Shown here: positions 1-10,797 of the stretch, in pieces | Numbering within the stretch: the first letter of the stretch is position 1 | How the letters are laid out: each line of letters opens with the position of its first letter | From: Amphimedon queenslandica | Taxonomy: Eukaryota > Porifera > Demospongiae > Haplosclerida > Niphatidae | Assembly: GCF_000090795.2 (NCBI RefSeq) | Contig: NW_003546287.1 | Coordinates: 66,785 to 94,215 of the forward strand | DNA: 27,431 nt | Direction of reading: 5' to 3' | Notes under the pieces: model-generated | Seen by the model: only the letters and a program-made list of their open reading frames with translations | Database searches by the model: none | What the model was told of the DNA's origin: nothing | Made by a program: the position numbers and the translations under genes

Positions 1-660
1 GCAAACAATTGACAATAACAAACAATCTTTTATTAACTCAGGTGAAGTCGAAGACGAAGAGATAATAATTAACAAAAATGACACTATTTATAGACAGTCA
101 ATCAATGAATAATAATGACAATGATCAATTAATAATAATAATAATACATTATTCATAATTCCACATGAGTCTCGCCACTTGTATTCACTAAGTCTCAAGT
201 CAAAGGTGACAATTTCTAATTAACAGTAAATGCTGTAAATGGGCTGGGTTTAGCTAAGAAATAATTAAAAAGTAAATATGGCAGCTTGTCTTTTGGTGGC
301 TCAACTATCCTACTAATGTTCTGATTATGGTATGTGGTGATTTATTAGTAGTATTAGTAACAATTAATAAATGAATAAGTTCACTAAAATTAATGTGCAC
401 TTGATGAATATAATCATAAGTCAGCCATTAATTTTTTACTGCAATACTATCATAAGCGTTTCAATTATTCAACATATAATAACTTCATTTAATAGTCAAC
501 ATTTATCTGATTCAAATTTAATGGTTACAATGTATATTTTATATAAATCTAGGTATATATAATAAATTGTGATCATATTTTTCAGTTTTGAGCCAGCAGG
601 TGTGCATGAGTGGCAATTTGGAAAGCTTGTGATATCTATAAGTCTGAATCACATAGTATT
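1..660. other. Gene-free AT-rich stretch
   Basis: Short AAT-rich runs (for example around 130-150) and no reading frame with protein-like composition on either strand. I see no RNA gene or clear element end here. Confidence 0.5.
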
Positions 661-672
661 AAAGAAATATTG

Positions 673-774
673 CCGGACTTTGATATTAAAGTATATTATT
701 TTTTATAATTCATGCATTACATACCGGACTTTGATATTAAAGTATATTATTTTTTATACTTCATGCATTACATA
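673..774. repeat. Two-copy 51-bp tandem duplication
   Basis: A 51-bp unit beginning CCGGACTTTGATATTAAAG occurs at 673-723 and again at 724-774. The copies are almost identical; the clearest difference is ATAATTC against ATACTTC. The duplication is therefore probably recent. The overlapping open frame here is only a by-product of the duplication. Confidence 0.85.
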
Positions 775-901
775 TTATATATAGACAAATCAAAATTAAC
801 AATCTATCCAAATTGTTTTTTTTAATTATGAGTTGTTTACAACTGTCTTAATATTCTTTATATTATCAATTTCTAAAGGAAATTTAAAGATTATTTATAT
901 T

Positions 902-1361
902 TTATTTTTGTGAGTATACCTTGTCTTCATTATTGTTTCCTTTTGGTTGATTTAATGGTTTTAAGCAGACATGCATGCATGCGACACAATACATGTTCGT
1001 CTTCTCATTCTGGCAATCTTTGATAGGACATTTTGCCCCTTTAATAAGAATAGCTTCATGTCCTTTTTTGTACAAAATTTACTTATATAATTAATGCAAT
1101 TGTTGTAACATAACTCACTTGTATTGCGGCAACATGGTACCAGCATTTCACTTTGTCTTGAAGCCCGTTTTGTTGCCTTTATTGAACAGCCATCATATTG
1201 ACACTAAAATAATTAATGATACTTGTTTAAGATTTTGTCAATTTTACTATCAAAATATATCCATCTGTCAACATGTCATCAACTATCTTTTCAGAGCTGT
1301 CTCCTGAAGTAGCCATACTTTTGATAGTTTCAGTCTGCAGATCATGCATGTTGCATTTCAT
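902..1361 (-). CDS. Small cysteine-rich protein, two exons, one frameshift
   Basis: I do not recognise this gene. On the minus strand, exon 1 (1361-1248) starts at an ATG and gives 38 codons (MKCNMHDLQTETIK...). A 44-nt GT-AG intron (1247-1204) ends in TTAATTATTTTAG. Exon 2 (1203-902) continues in phase. Exon 2 holds regularly spaced cysteines: CQYDGC, then PCC, LCYNNC, KFC, and a final KCPIKDC...YCVAC...VC cluster, which looks zinc-binding. One missing base in an A6 run (plus strand 1064-1069) shifts the frame before the final cluster. Restoring it makes the frame end at a TAA that is followed at once by AATAAA. The final cluster resembles the C-terminal zinc knuckles of some DNA transposases, but there is no transposase core, so function is unknown. 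An AG directly before the ATG leaves an upstream exon possible. It is divergent from the OB-fold pseudogene at 1710. Confidence 0.45.
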
Positions 1362-1634
1362 CTAAAAATTCTTATATATGCTTTTGTTGTTCATTTGAAT
1401 GATATAATTATGATGTAATTGCTACTAACTTTAGTTTGAGTGGCAAGGTAAGATGCCAAGTGCATATATAGATTGCTGAATTGTATTAATTACATCATCA
1501 TGATGAGGTTCTGCAAGCCTTAAGTCTACTCAGCAGTTATGATAACATTTTTAGGTTATGCAGACTTTATAAACTCAGCAGATGTACTGATGACATCATT
1601 TGTTACTATATTTATACTAGAATGCAAAACTTAG

Positions 1635-1642
1635 TATAAAAG
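1635..1642 (+). promoter_or_regulatory. TATA box of the OB-fold gene
   Basis: TATAAAAG lies about 70 bp before the ATG at 1710. A TCAATTCT stretch about 20-25 bp downstream could serve as an initiator. Spacing and orientation fit the downstream reading frame; there is no transcript evidence. Confidence 0.5.
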
Positions 1643-1709
1643 GAGATAGACAACTCAATTCTTTCTATTGTTCAAAGTTTCTCATTCTCTATGTTGGTAA
1701 TTTAATGCG

Positions 1710-2960
1710 ATGTCAACAAAACGACTGACTTTTGAGAGCCTCTCTGATATCAAAAAAGAGGGCTGTAATGCTGAGTTTCATGCTGCAATTGAGTTCTTGT
1801 CTCCCATGAAGAAGAGCAATACTGGAAGGGAGTACTATCATGGAAAAGTGACTGATAGAGGAAGCTCCTTCAGGATTGCTGCATTCGTCTCTAAAATTTG
1901 AGCAAAGTTATTTGCCATTGGTGTAGCTAAGAGCCCAGTCCATCTTACCAACTGTGAAGTTAAAAGAAGTAATTATGACGATGCTCTGGAGGTCATTGTG
2001 AGGCCAACTACTGAGATTGAGCATTCCCCCAGGAAAATAGAAGTTCCTGTTCTAGAGAAAGCCAAAAAACTGAGCATATCGGAAGTATTGCATGCAGCAG
2101 ATGGCATGTTGGTCAATCTTGGTTGTAAAGTTATAGATGTAGCTCCTGCCAGGGTAGTACGAACTGGACGCTTACAAGAAGTCACCCTTGCAGATCAAAC
2201 AGGAACCATCAAGCTATGCTGTTGGGAGAAAAATGTGGATCAACTTGAGCAATACTCCTGATTTGATTTTGCGAACTTGTATGTTGGAACATTCAGGGAT
2301 GAGAAAACTCTGACACCAAGAGGGAACAGTTCATTCACTCTAACACCAAACAAAGGTCATGATATTACAACAGCACATTTTGAGATTAAGGATGCAAATA
2401 ATACTGATGTTATCAATGATGCCAGGATCATAGGGACCCAGTATTGTATTCTGTATTGGGGCTGCATCAATTGCAGAAGCAAACTTGAATCAGATGAACA
2501 CGAGTATTGTAAATGTTACCATAATTGACAAAAGGTACCTTATGGCGGATTTTGAAATTCATCTTTATTATGAAAAATATCAACCTATGAGTGCTCTGTT
2601 AGTCAACAATTGTTTCTATAAGCTACATAGTAACTTTTTGCACCCTCTGGAGTAATTTTATGATAAATGGAGCTCAGGAACTTGGATTTTTAGGCTATAA
2701 AGACCAATTTTCCTATCCGCCATAAGGTACCTTTTGTCAATTATGGTCACAAATGCTCAAAGTGCCACATTGTACAAGAGAGATCAAATTGTGAATTTCA
2801 AGCATCATGTAATATCCTGCTTGCAGCTGCAGGTCCACATAAGCTATTGTACTCTAGTAATCAAAAGTCTACTAGGAGACAGCATTGACAATCAAGCTGA
2901 ACAAAGTCTTCTCAAGATAAGGATCTGATGGTCGTGACATATTCAAAGGGAGATGATTAC
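1710..2960 (+). pseudogene. RPA-like OB-fold/zinc-ribbon protein, broken
   Basis: The frame opens at ATG 1710 and stays in one phase to 2528. Only two stops interrupt it, both TGA (1899-1901 and 2259-2261). The middle part (residues about 120-200) reads like a single-stranded-DNA-binding OB fold of the replication protein A large-subunit type: LQEVTLADQTGTIKLCCWE, then NLYVGTFRDEKTLTPRGN. It is followed by a zinc-ribbon-like start (CINC...EYCKC). At 2515 a 236-bp MITE is inserted. Reading directly across it (2514 to 2755) restores the second knuckle CSKC and about 40 more residues (HIVQERSNCEFQ...) to a TGA at 2884. A further frame change near 2860 gives a plausible tail (GDSIDNQAEQSLL...). 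RPA-like proteins bind ssDNA in replication and repair; transposon-encoded relatives are common. With two stops, a MITE and a frameshift this copy is very likely dead. Confidence 0.7.
2515..2750 (-). mobile_element. MITE family A, copy 1
   Basis: A 236-bp element with terminal inverted repeats of about 35 bp. The outer part reads GTGACCATAATTGAC and the inner part AAAAGGTACCTTATGGCGG. The left end has one substitution (GTTACC). It is flanked by a 4-bp duplication AAAT (2511-2514 and 2751-2754). It is inverted relative to the copies at 13319 and 14657, with which it shares its interior. It has no coding capacity and disrupts the zinc-ribbon codons of the host pseudogene. Confidence 0.88.
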
Positions 2961-3344
2961 ATTAAAGCAATTGTTATATCCTCTAACACAGTTATGTAAT
3001 CTTTCATTATGTATTCTTTCATATTGTTACATTTTTCATTTAGTCTTTTTTCATTTACTAACAATTATTCTATATTAAATAAATTATTGTTAAATTTAAG
3101 CAGCAGCATTGAATTTGGCATCAGATACAATTTAAGAATAGAAAACAAAGGACAATGTCAAGTCATAAAATAATTAAACTAATGTGATCAACATTTTTAA
3201 AAAAAGAATATAAGGGCAACAATGGAAACAAAAACAATATTTATTTAGTGGTATGATTGACTGCTTTTTTACTTTATAGCAAATAAAGAAAGTTTAAATT
3301 TAAAGAAAGAGGCAAAATAGAAACCATTAAGGAAGAAAAAGTAC
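2930..3344. other. AT-rich stretch without a gene
   Basis: Follows the OB-fold relic. Poly-T and poly-A tracts only; no supported feature on either strand. Confidence 0.4.
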
Positions 3345-3345
3345 A

Positions 3346-3381
<36 letters not shown>

Positions 3382-3415
3382 TCAATATTAATAATGGTAA
3401 TAATAACAACAACAA
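3346..3415. repeat. (AAT)n microsatellite with degenerate AAC/AAT tail
   Basis: About eleven uninterrupted AAT units run to 3380, then mixed AAT/AAC triplets. The asparagine-rich open frame across it is low-complexity shadow translation, not a gene. Confidence 0.9.
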
Positions 3416-3660
3416 CAAAGTAATAAAAACGACAACAAACAACAACGTTGACCATAAAAATGACAGTAGTACTTATAATAAAAAAAAGAAAAGGAGAGAA
3501 AAGGAAAGTAGAGTAATAGAGAAGAATTAAGGATTAAAAATTAGGGAAGGAATGAACAATTGTTAGTAACTCATTAAAAAAAGTCATGATAGTCATAGTC
3601 AACAAAAAGAGAGGCGGTTCACACTAGTTGGTCTGTCACAGAAAAATTTGTCCCACCCAA

Positions 3661-3868
3661 ATTTTGTCCCATGAGACAAAATATTTTATCCTAGGACAAA
3701 ATCTTTCAGAAATATTTTGTCCTAGGACAAAATTTTTCAGAAATATTTTGTCCTAGGCAAGCTTTTATTGTCCTACCATAGGACTAATTTTTTTTCTCCT
3801 AGGACAAAATAATATATTAAATATTTTTGTCCTAGGACAAATTGTATCTGAAATATTTTATCCTAGGA
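3661..3868. repeat. Array of CCTAGG-centred palindromes
   Basis: Six CCTAGG cores occur at 3690, 3721, 3752, 3798, 3831 and 3862. Each sits in a longer palindrome of the type ATTTTGTCCTAGGACAAAAT. A seventh, interrupted version (GTCCTACCATAGGAC) is centred at 3777. Neighbouring cores are 31, 31, 46, 33 and 31 bp apart, and the linkers resemble TTTCAGAAAT. The unit is therefore tandem, internally palindromic and close to three DNA turns long. Confidence 0.85.
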
Positions 3869-3869
3869 T

Positions 3870-4620
3870 CATAATATTATTCATATATAGACTATTTTGA
3901 TAAGGAAAATTTACTTAGCACTCAGTATTAATAATAATAATAATAATACATTTCATTATCGCACAATAATTGTCTTTATGCAGCTTTTACAACAATTACA
4001 TGACCAAAAGTAGTCCTTATCAGTCCAAACATCTACTGGTATTTGTTCACACTCTATGTGATACCACTCCTTATATTAAGAACATTTTACCATTCTTCCT
4101 TAATTCATTACTATAGGTTGTCTGCACAGGCAGTATATAGGTAACCTGTATTATTTGGATAGTCCAGGGCATCTAGCTCTTAATCAAGTAGAAAACAAAG
4201 ACATCACATTCTTTTCTAAGCATTATAAAAGATGGAAACGAAGCTTGTGAATTATAACTGCAAGAAGTTGGGTTTTAACTAGCACAAATTGACATTGCTA
4301 AAGCAAGGGCACATAAACCACAATCTTATTGTCCATTTTGCCTTAATTTGCATACTAGGAACAGTCACTTTAATTCCCTGTACTCGGTGCATTTCGGTAG
4401 TGCTGCTATCTGCTCCCTGGTACGTTTATCAATACCATCGCTGGGCAAACTATCATATATCAGTTTGTTATAATTGATGCTTTGATTTAATTATTCAAAT
4501 CATGAATACAGATGCATATACATACATACTGAGTTTGTCTACAAAAGCACAGATATCATACTACGTACATTCATATATACACATAACTAAATAGACTATT
4601 TAAAATACACAAAACACCTA
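3870..4620. other. Non-coding stretch inside the putative element
   Basis: An AAT microsatellite near 3930-3950 and otherwise unique AT-rich sequence. The short frame near 4289 has no protein character. Confidence 0.4.
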
Positions 4621-4627
4621 CACTATC

Positions 4628-4826
4628 CAGGGTTCTATCTAGAAATTTTTGTTTGGGGAGGAAGCCCAGAGCAGTTGACTGGTGTGGGGAAGGTTGTGTA
4701 TGTACATGTACAGTACATGCATGCAGTTACAGAAGTACACTGGGGGGAAGCTTGAAGTTTTGGGGGGCAAGATGAAGAGTTTGGGGGAGAAGCTTCCCCC
4801 CCACCCCCCCACTGAATAGAACCCTG
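4628..4826. mobile_element. hAT-like MITE, 199 bp
   Basis: The ends are inverted repeats CAGGGTTCTATCTAG and, read in reverse complement, CAGGGTTCTATTCAG. A 5-bp direct repeat CTATC flanks both sides (4623-4627 and 4827-4831). CAGGG-type termini are typical of hAT elements, but those usually make 8-bp duplications, so the superfamily is tentative. The interior is G-rich on the plus strand with a C-rich end (4795-4810). No coding capacity. Confidence 0.75.
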
Positions 4827-5289
4827 CTATCATGATATAGTTGACCATTCAGTCATCTTGGTCTGGTAATACGGTTCCCCATTTTGCACTGAAAACAAAC
4901 TTTTCAGCTGTTTTCCATATCTGCCTCTTTCTGTTAGCACTACAACCTTCTGGACACTTTCTATCAGCTAAATACACAGCTGCCTTCTCCACAAGATCAT
5001 CCTCTTAATTCTTTCCTGGGTTCTTTACTCCGGCGGTTCTTGACACAGTCTGTCATCCTTCTTCGATCTGAAATCTTCTATGTACTTTGAACGTATAATA
5101 AAGGGTCCCACATGCTTTGTACTTGTATTCTATAGATAAATAATTAAGGAACAAAGTCGAATACCAAGATTTACACTTTTCTTTTGGTAGGACAAAAAAT
5201 TGCTGACGCGGACATAAAATATCACATGATAGTTCTATTCTAGGATAAATTTTCACGGTGGACAATTTTTTTCGTGACAGGTCAATGTT

Positions 5290-5935
5290 TCTTCCTGGAC
5301 TGATTTGTCATGCACAGTTTGTGGTTTTCAATCTATCTGCCATAATGAGGTTTGTGACATCACTGCTACATCGTTATGTGAGGTTTGTTCTAATGTTGAG
5401 TTAGAACCCCATCTGCAACTACTTAAAGGTGAACACTTTCCCCTTCGGATGGCTAATTGTAATCAAAAACACCTGTCTTGAGTTGTGGTGGCTAATGGCA
5501 TGTGGGAAGGAAGGTTTGAGGGAACATTTTTTTGATGTCCTTGTAGAAATTCCTCTCCACTACATACATATGACATGTGATTGACAAACATAAACCGTAT
5601 GAGCAATGTGTGAGTCAGATCGTTCCATTTGTCTTCTCTTCCACTGGTGGTATGTCAAAATTTACTTCCAACTTTTACCATCATTTGGCTATTAAAGTGT
5701 CCGTGAATCATGATTAACATATGTCCTTGATATTGGGTCTTCTATGTTGCCATCTTAGTTTCACCCTACAAAGATGTGCTATCATGTGCATCAGAGGAGT
5801 TTGTTTGTCTCAGCACAAACCGATTATCAATTCTCCCCTTGACCACTACATCAGGTACAGTCAGATGGAGCATCAGGGATATTCCATCCATACTGAAGGT
5901 GAATGGAATTTCTAAAAGCAGACTTGTGGAGGTGG
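5290..5935 (+). pseudogene. Decayed retroelement-type C-terminal domain
   Basis: Translated pieces in shifting frames match a C-terminal module I know from long uncharacterised reverse-transcriptase-bearing proteins of sponges and cnidarians. In order these are a cysteine-containing start, an 'ICHNEVCDITATSLCEVC' segment near 5330, 'VELEPHLQLLKGE' near 5400, 'GRFEGTFFDVLV' near 5510, 'VPFVFSSTGGM' near 5620 and 'LQRCAIMCIRG' near 5770. In intact relatives the second part has the FDV.V.NP look of a nuclease-like core. Frameshifts (one in a T run near 5528) and stops (for example TAA 5715-5717) make it a relic. No reverse transcriptase remains upstream; the sequence before 5290 is the end of the putative inverted-repeat element. 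Identification is by recalled motif pattern, not a search. Confidence 0.55.
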
Positions 5936-5939
5936 AAAT

Positions 5940-6680
5940 CCTGAGGGGTTAAGGGGAGAGCTAAAACCGAGCTTGATGCTCCTTTCTCTGTACAAAGGTC
6001 AAGACTATATACTGAATGACTAACTAAAAAAAGAAAAATATATGTAAATGAAGCAATTCAAAAATTAGCCTTAAAAAATAATCAAGATTCACTATTTGTA
6101 TTAGAAATAAGATATACACTAAATACTGTGAAATACAATGTATGTTATTTTTTTGTCATTCAAAGCCTATTGTCTCCCTTTCCTTTTCCTTTCTCTATCA
6201 AACTTACATATTAAGCTGTAAAAGATGTACAATGCATTGGTCTCTTGATTAATGATGATTCATCTGATTTCAATTATTCCTCCTACTCTTCTAATCATTA
6301 TAAAATCTATAAAATATAAATAAATGCAATAAAAGTTGAATGTTGCAACAATACATAGCTCTAATAATTTGTGAAAAATACATGCTTAATAAATTGTTTG
6401 CAATACACAAGCTTCAGGTACTTGTACATGTAATGTACAGATACATGTAATGTAATTTAACATTCCATACAAGGTACAAGTATTATACGCATAATACTTG
6501 TGTGCATGTAGGATTATTAGTGTTGTGTGCACTTGCTTGTTTGTATTCCTTTTTGGTCTAATTTACTTTGTCAAATTATATGCTAATTTTGTGCATGTCT
6601 CTTCTTGTTTTCTTTGAGAGAGGAGTGAGGCATTTGAGAGATAGTGATGACTGGAGAGTTGTGAGAAATAGTTAACAAAT
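5940..6680. other. Non-coding stretch with ACATGTA palindromes
   Basis: A pyrimidine tract near 6175-6200, repeated ACATGTA words near 6424-6455 and the hairpin listed separately. No supported gene. Confidence 0.4.
6477..6500. repeat. Perfect hairpin, 10-bp arms
   Basis: CAAGTATTAT and ATAATACTTG are exact reverse complements around a 4-nt ACGC loop. There is no T run or gene end beside it, so no role is assigned. Confidence 0.7.
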
Positions 6681-6683
6681 GTT

Positions 6684-6805
6684 ACACTTTGTGGCTAAAT
6701 CATGTGTACACAATGACATTATTTGTCATATTAGTGGTAAAATACCCTGCACTTTGTGGCTAAATTATGTGTAAACAATGACATCATTTGTTATGATAGT
6801 GGTAC
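6684..6805. repeat. Two-copy tandem duplication of about 65 bp
   Basis: CACTTTGTGGCTAAAT..ATG and AACAATGACAT.ATTTGT occur in the same order in adjacent copies starting near 6685 and 6750. Several substitutions separate the copies, so it is older than the duplication at 673. Confidence 0.75.
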
Positions 6806-6809
6806 ACTA

Positions 6810-8590
6810 TATTGTAATTAATGCAATATACAATGTATTAGAGCAGTATTAACTAACAATACACTGTACTGAATCAGCAATGGTACAAAATAAGCAAACA
6901 TTATTTTACAATTGAGGATGCACACCTGATTATGCTTACTGATTCAGATGAAATGGTACTTGTCTGTCTAATTTGTTAATGAAACACAAGAGACATGTAC
7001 TTGTATAGCCTAATAAGTACAATATATGAGTATAGTGGCTCAAATTCTATACATGAAGCACAAAATTATGATTAGATACATTTAGCTATTCCTATTTAAT
7101 TCCTCATTTACTAACTCTAGTTTCCATTTTCCTTTCCTTTTCTCCATCCAAGTTATGCATTGCATTAGACATATGTGCTGAATTGGTGAACTCATTGCCA
7201 AAAATTGCCTGAAAGAGGGACATAGAAAGACAGAAGAAATAGTGTGTGGCTGTTTAATGGGGTTCAAACCATAGGAACAATAATGAAAGAGAAAGAAATA
7301 GTGTAAGAGAATGGGAACGAATTGAAGGAAAGAGAAAGAAAAAGATCATATCATATTACAAATATTATGCTAACAATAATTACAATAATTCAATATTCTA
7401 ACTTACCATAATCAAGTGTAATTAGAGAGGTAATGTGATGAGTGTAATCCAATACATGTACAATTGTATATGTATAATTATTGTTTAGATGACCAAATTA
7501 AAATATGAACTATATATAAACAAACGTACAAGAACCATGTATAAATACATAACTTAATGTGCATTGTGCACACATTAAAATGGATACATACAAAGTGCAT
7601 CTATGAAGTAAACTAAAATCTTAAGCAGAATCAAATTGAATTATGTGTATTACAACAATGTACAAAATACTTTTTATTGTTGAATTGACAATACAGTGAC
7701 CACAGCAAGTAATCATTTTCTCTAAGCATGATAAAGTTCCTAATATAATGAAAAGATTGATAACCATCATTTCTGTGTTAAATTATACCCTTACTAGACT
7801 ATCTCCTCCCTGCTTTTCTAATTACAAAATTTGTGTATGCATAGTTAATAGTTTAGTGTAGTTACAAAGTGTGTGTAATGCATGTATGAAATATTTACAT
7901 GTGTATGGCAGGTTGGACCCCTTTAGAGTCACTGTACCAATGTAACTAACAGTGGTTAAGGTACTTGTATATACCCCCGGCTCATTGCCAAAATGTGAAG
8001 CACCCATTCATTCAGGTGCATTGAGCCATTGAGGATTATGCACTATCATACCCATAAAGGGTTAAGGTACTTTTGGATAAAATTTTAATATTTTTTTCAT
8101 TAATGCCATTTTATAGGAAATCAAAAGTTTTACAACTTGTGCAATTTTTAAATTTTTACCATGCACTGTATAGAAGTTGTAGATCATTGAACTTTAGATA
8201 TTAAAAAAAGATTCCTGCATAACTTTTTATACTTTATGAACTTGTTGCAATGACAAAGCAAATTTATTTCCCTTTTTTCATTGTAGATTGAATTGCAGTT
8301 GAAGCTGATATTATCATTTGCCTTGTGTACAGTGGCATTTGTCGGACATGGATTTTAACGTACAAACAACCAGCAAATTTATCATTTTACTGATTGCTTG
8401 TCATAACACTACTTTTTTTATTACCTGATGGAGTTTTGTTATCATTAATAATTCTGTTCATTTTGTAGTGATTTTTAAAATACCATTTTAAGAAAGGCAA
8501 AGCATTAATGTTCAGCAATGAATATAGTTATTGCACTAATGAATATACTTACAATAACTATGAATATCATTAATTTTCTTATGAATAAAG
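6810..8590. other. Long gene-free AT-rich stretch
   Basis: A purine-rich segment near 7280-7350 and short direct repeats (GGTTAAGGTACTT near 7955 and 8060). No open frame with protein-like composition and no recognisable RNA gene. Confidence 0.45.
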
Positions 8591-8597
8591 TTTAATC

Positions 8598-8720
8598 TGA
8601 CGTCATCCTACATTATGATGCAGAAGTCACATGACTTCTGTGAGTAAATTCATAGCTTTTGGTGGTAAAAGGGGTGGGTGTGCCATGTCACTGAAATAAA
8701 GATGGCTGTCAGTCCTGTTT
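8598..8720 (+). promoter_or_regulatory. Promoter-like motif cluster
   Basis: A perfect CRE palindrome TGACGTCA (8598-8605) is followed by GTCACATGAC (8626-8635), an E-box of the MITF/CLEAR type. The E-box is embedded in a hairpin with 9-bp arms CAGAAGTCA/TGACTTCTG (8621-8640). A GGGGTGGGTGTG box follows near 8670, then AAGATGGCTG near 8700. A GTAAGC donor-like site follows near 8730. This density is unusual for the surrounding AT-rich DNA and suggests a start-site region for a plus-strand transcript, but no coding exon could be tied to it. Confidence 0.3.
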
Positions 8721-8729
8721 GATTCTCAG

Positions 8730-10797
8730 TAAGCTCCTTTTTCAACTGTACGCGCATAAGCAAAGGCCTCTATCTCGGTATAGATCTCGGCCTCTGGTTC
8801 TTCTAAAGAACGAGCTAAAGGCCACAAATTGAGCAGCAATGCTTTAAACTAACATGGCAGTTATCTTATTGACTTTGATTATGGATGAAATGCACACTTT
8901 ATTCCCTTTTAGAAAGAAGTACACCTGTGAGTTAAGCAACAAACCTTTGACATAAGGGACAAGGTCATTGTGGAGAAGTCTGACTTTTGAAGATGGTGGT
9001 GATTCACTATTTTACTATTCTAACTTGCAACATCTTGTTCCGCCAATTAACTCTATACTATCACTAGTTTTGCCAGATTAATTATTAAAATTATAACATT
9101 AATACTGTTTTATCTGTATAATATATTACTTTTAAAAATAAGAATAATAAAAAATTGATCATTACAAAAACAATATATAACAATCAGTAAATAAAAAACA
9201 AAAATTGTAGAGCTGTTAACTTTGTACTAGGAATAGTACTCTCAATTGAGTTTTTACGGACCTATTAAGTTACACACTAATATAACATTAAATTCAATAA
9301 ACATAAATCTACATGTAGACACTCTGAAAAAGGTAGTGTGATGCTTTTAAGGCAAAAATGCTGATGAGGCAAAACTCAAAATTTGCAATGGTGCATGTCA
9401 TGTTATGTTAATAAATAAGCATCCATAAAGTACAAAATATGCTGTTTCATACAAATAATACCAACTGCACAACAAAATAATCATTAAAAATATCATAATA
9501 TAGTATTAAAATCACATAGAATAACGTTCTTAAAAAGCATTTTTGACACATGGAATGTATTGCATTTAAATTTTGTGCAAAACTTTCATAACTACATATA
9601 TCTAATAATTAATACCTCGGCCTACTTCAGAATTATTGCTACTCTACTTACCATGAACTCACTTCAAATTGAAAGAGACACAAGGCTCATTTAATGTAGT
9701 ACATGGTTTACTGTAGTACATGGTTTAATGTAGTACATGGTAACATACAAGTACAAAAAAATGAACAAGGAGTGTAGATATGTCAACTAAAACCTTATCA
9801 ATGCAGCAAAGAATATATAGGATTAGGACTCGTGACTAATGAAACTGATTTCATATAATCGTCATTGCTATGAAGCAATCACCATAAAGCTATTTTAGGT
9901 CAAATTTAAAAACTATTTTGCATGTTGTTTAGTTCTTATAATGCTATAATGCTAGCTAGCATAATAGCATTAGCTAGCTTGTTCAGTACTCCTCCAGTAA
10001 AAATTGTTTTTGCACACACACCTACCATGTAAGTTCTGTGGTTCCTTTCAGGATAACTGAGAGTTACATAGAAAAATAATAAACCACTATTTTTAAAATA
10101 AAACTTAATACATATTTAGTACAGTTATCTATCAATTTATGTTGTAATTAACTTATAGCAAAATATATGTAAATACATGAAAGTAAAATTAATGGTGTTA
10201 GCAATAGTACATACGATATGAAAAATTTTAAATACATGGTAGATGAAAGGTGGATACATGATGCAATGTCTGGTTATTACAAAAGTAATGATTGCCAGTA
10301 ATTGCTAAGGTAATTTTTCTGCTATTCGTGCTCACGCAATATCAATGTTATAATTTTAAACGGTTCTTCATTGAATCTGATGCCTTCATGAATCTAAATA
10401 AAGCATTCATTTGAGACGTAATGACAAACTATATCATACATTTATGTACAGTCAGAGACATGGGCCTGTGAAAATTACTGGGCAACCATTAACACAAATA
10501 CATGTATATCACATACCACTGCATTACTGCATATTGTTGATGCATCCTTTTGTCTTTTTAAGAATACGGCAATGTCCATGGAACAAACTGTTTCTTGATT
10601 ATGACCCCTTCAAATTTTATTTCTGTTTAAAGTACACTGCTGCACATTTTGCAACTTAAATATGATGACCGGAAGAATAAAAAACTGATTTAAATCTTCT
10701 TTACAGAGAAAAATGAATATTATCACATATAATTATCAATATCACATACATAATGATCAATATTACATCACACTTATCAATATCACTGTACCATAAG
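8730..10797. other. Gene-free stretch
   Basis: Holds a small hairpin (GTTCTT/AAGAAC near 8805), a GCTAGC-rich palindrome at 9949-9962 and the 17-bp repeat listed separately. The 82-codon frame at 10411 begins with TTG and has no recognisable motif; I do not support it as a gene. Confidence 0.4.
9690..9740. repeat. 17-bp tandem repeat, three copies
   Basis: TTTAATGTAGTACATGG at 9690, 9707 and 9724, with one A-to-C change in the middle copy. Confidence 0.85.

Larger units (their letters stand above)
3630..5285. mobile_element. Putative 1.65-kb inverted-repeat element
   Basis: The left end near 3630 reads GGTCTGTCACAGAAAAATTTG. The sequence at 5260-5284, reverse-complemented, reads TTGACCTGTCACGAAAAAAA followed by TTGTCC. 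The two arms match over about 25-30 bp with several differences. Subterminal 'CTAGGA.AAA' motifs occur just inside both ends: many on the left (3661-3868) and one near 5240 on the right. No coding region is visible inside and no clean target duplication was found. It also holds the nested MITE at 4628-4826. It could be a large non-autonomous DNA element or a chance pairing of diverged palindromes. Confidence 0.4.

Noticed and set aside
3345..3530. Asparagine-rich open frame
   Set aside because: It is translation of an AAT microsatellite and its degenerate tail.
10411..10659. 82-codon plus-strand frame
   Set aside because: TTG start, no motif, and no splice or polyadenylation context.
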